Shown: positions 63,192-64,000 of the stretch, in pieces
Layout of the letters: each line of letters begins with the position of its first letter
How positions within the stretch are numbered: position 1 is the stretch's first letter
Source: an uncultured Cellvibrio sp.
Lineage (GTDB): Bacteria > Pseudomonadota > Gammaproteobacteria > Pseudomonadales > Cellvibrionaceae
Direction: 5' to 3'
Assembly (NCBI GenBank): GCA_946480695.1
Contig: CAMLKG010000002.1
Location: 186,001-250,000, forward strand
DNA length: 64,000 nt
Program-made: the position numbers and the translations under genes
Notes under the pieces: generated by a model
What the model was told of the DNA's origin: nothing
What the model saw: only the letters and a program-made list of their open reading frames with translations
The model's database searches: none

Positions 63192-64000
63192 ATGACTCTA
63201 CCTGGCTTCCATGACCTGATTAGCGATAACCAGTTACTCAAGGCCATTGATTTGCTGGGGTACGAGCAGGCAACACCGGTACAGGCGAAGGCGATTCCGG
63301 CGGCAATCGCTGGCAAGAACCTGATTGTCAGTTCCAAGACCGGCAGTGGTAAAACCCACGCCTTTTTATTACCCGCGTTGCAGATTATGTTAGGGCGCGC
63401 TCCGGTGAATCCCCGTTCCACACGTATGCTGATATTGACCCCCACTCGCGAGCTGGCCCGGCAAATCGTGAAAAATGCAGAGCAATTATTGAAATTCACC
63501 GGTATGAAAGTGGGAATGATCTGCGGCGGTGAGGAATTCAAATACCAAAAAGCGATGTTGCGCAAGAATCCCGAAATTGTAGTAGGCACTCCCGGGCGTT
63601 TGGCTGAGCATGTGCTCCATAAATCCACCGAATTTTCCGGTTTGGAATTTTTGGTGCTGGATGAGGCGGATCGCATGCTCGATATGGGATTGAGCGAGGA
63701 CGTCCTGAAAATCACCGCTAGCTGTCGTACGGAACGGCAAACTTTTTTATTCTCCGCAACGATGGAACAGAAAGGTCTGCGCCATTTAATTAAACAAGTG
63801 ATTTTGGATGGGGCGGAGGAAATTTACCTTGATGAAAAACCCAACGCGATTGTCCAGCAAATAATGCTGGCTGATGATTACAAACACAAAGAAAAACTCC
63901 TCATCGCATTGCTGCAAAAAGCGAGCTTTGAAAAAGCGATTATCTTTACCAACACCAAGGCTCGCGCAACGCAATTGGATAACTTTTTACGTTACAACAA
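63192..64000 (+). CDS. DEAD-box ATP-dependent RNA helicase (partial, runs off the window)
   Basis: First 269 codons of an SrmB/RhlE-type helicase. The Q motif (GYEQATPVQAKAIP), motif I SSKTGSGKT, Ia PTRELA, TPGR, motif II DEAD and motif III SAT are all present, and motif IV (IIFTNTKARA) begins before the end. GAGG precedes the ATG. It unwinds short RNA duplexes, probably in ribosome assembly. The subtype cannot be fixed because the C-terminus is outside. Confidence 0.92.
   Translation, partial: MTLPGFHDLISDNQLLKAIDLLGYEQATPVQAKAIPAAIAGKNLIVSSKTGSGKTHAFLLPALQIMLGRAPVNPRSTRMLILTPTRELARQIVKNAEQLLKFTGMKVGMICGGEEFKYQKAMLRKNPEIVVGTPGRLAEHVLHKSTEFSGLEFLVLDEADRMLDMGLSEDVLKITASCRTERQTFLFSATMEQKGLRHLIKQVILDGAEEIYLDEKPNAIVQQIMLADDYKHKEKLLIALLQKASFEKAIIFTNTKARATQLDNFLRYN

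Overview
The window looks like the chromosome of a gammaproteobacterium related to Pseudomonas/Cellvibrio. The run tolC-like, thiC, nudF, DUF1249 gene, cpdA, yqiA, parE resembles the pseudomonad-type cluster as I know it, and base composition is near 50% GC by eye. Genus assignment (Cellvibrio-like) is inference. No search could be run.

Left chromosomal part (1-21037). A TolC-type outer-membrane protein and two sodium/proton antiporters (NhaD and a CPA1 type) are followed by a TPP riboswitch controlling thiD and probably thiC. Next come ADP-ribose pyrophosphatase, DUF1249, cAMP phosphodiesterase, a YqiA-type esterase and parE, then a DUF2789 protein and an unknown membrane-anchored protein. 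A tandemly duplicated tRNA-Glu/tRNA-Gly pair precedes an ABC exporter, queF, a membrane adenylate cyclase (CyaB/MASE2 type), a coiled-coil membrane protein, a nitroreductase and tRNA-Ser(GGA). The segment ends at tRNA-Arg(ACG).

Prophage (21038-62032, about 40.9 kb). A 53-bp direct repeat marks attL (3' part of tRNA-Arg) and attR. Between them is an apparently complete P2-type phage. The early genes are transcribed leftward: Arc-like and BRO proteins, an Ogr-like zinc finger, a primase/helicase, an ANT-domain protein, a TraR-like protein, a cytosine methyltransferase, a DUF4224 protein and the integrase. The repressor is transcribed rightward. The late genes are D-U-T-E'/E-FII-FI, then fibres-I-J-W-V, then S-R-lysis-X-L-M-N-O (all leftward), and P-Q-dam (rightward). 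Three copies of a TGTAAT-N7-ATTACA palindrome lie exactly where P2 has its four late promoters (FI, V, divergent O/P). They are probably the binding site of the Ogr-like activator. A P2-like cos sequence lies beyond Q in the expected orientation. An AT-rich tract with 11 copies of GTGGAT/ATCCAC near attR is a candidate replication origin.

Cargo. Four AT-rich accessory loci sit at module boundaries: an unknown two-gene operon between attL and the integrase; a eukaryotic-like protein kinase plus a membrane coiled-coil protein next to the repressor; an AHH-nuclease toxin with an Imm11-like immunity protein in the position of the P2 Z/fun gene; and two unknown genes between dam and cos. The two unknown-gene loci and the kinase pair are the best candidates for undescribed anti-phage or lysogenic-conversion systems.

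Right chromosomal part (62033-64000). The original tRNA-Arg terminator is followed by dusC (leftward) and the first 269 codons of a DEAD-box RNA helicase that runs off the window.
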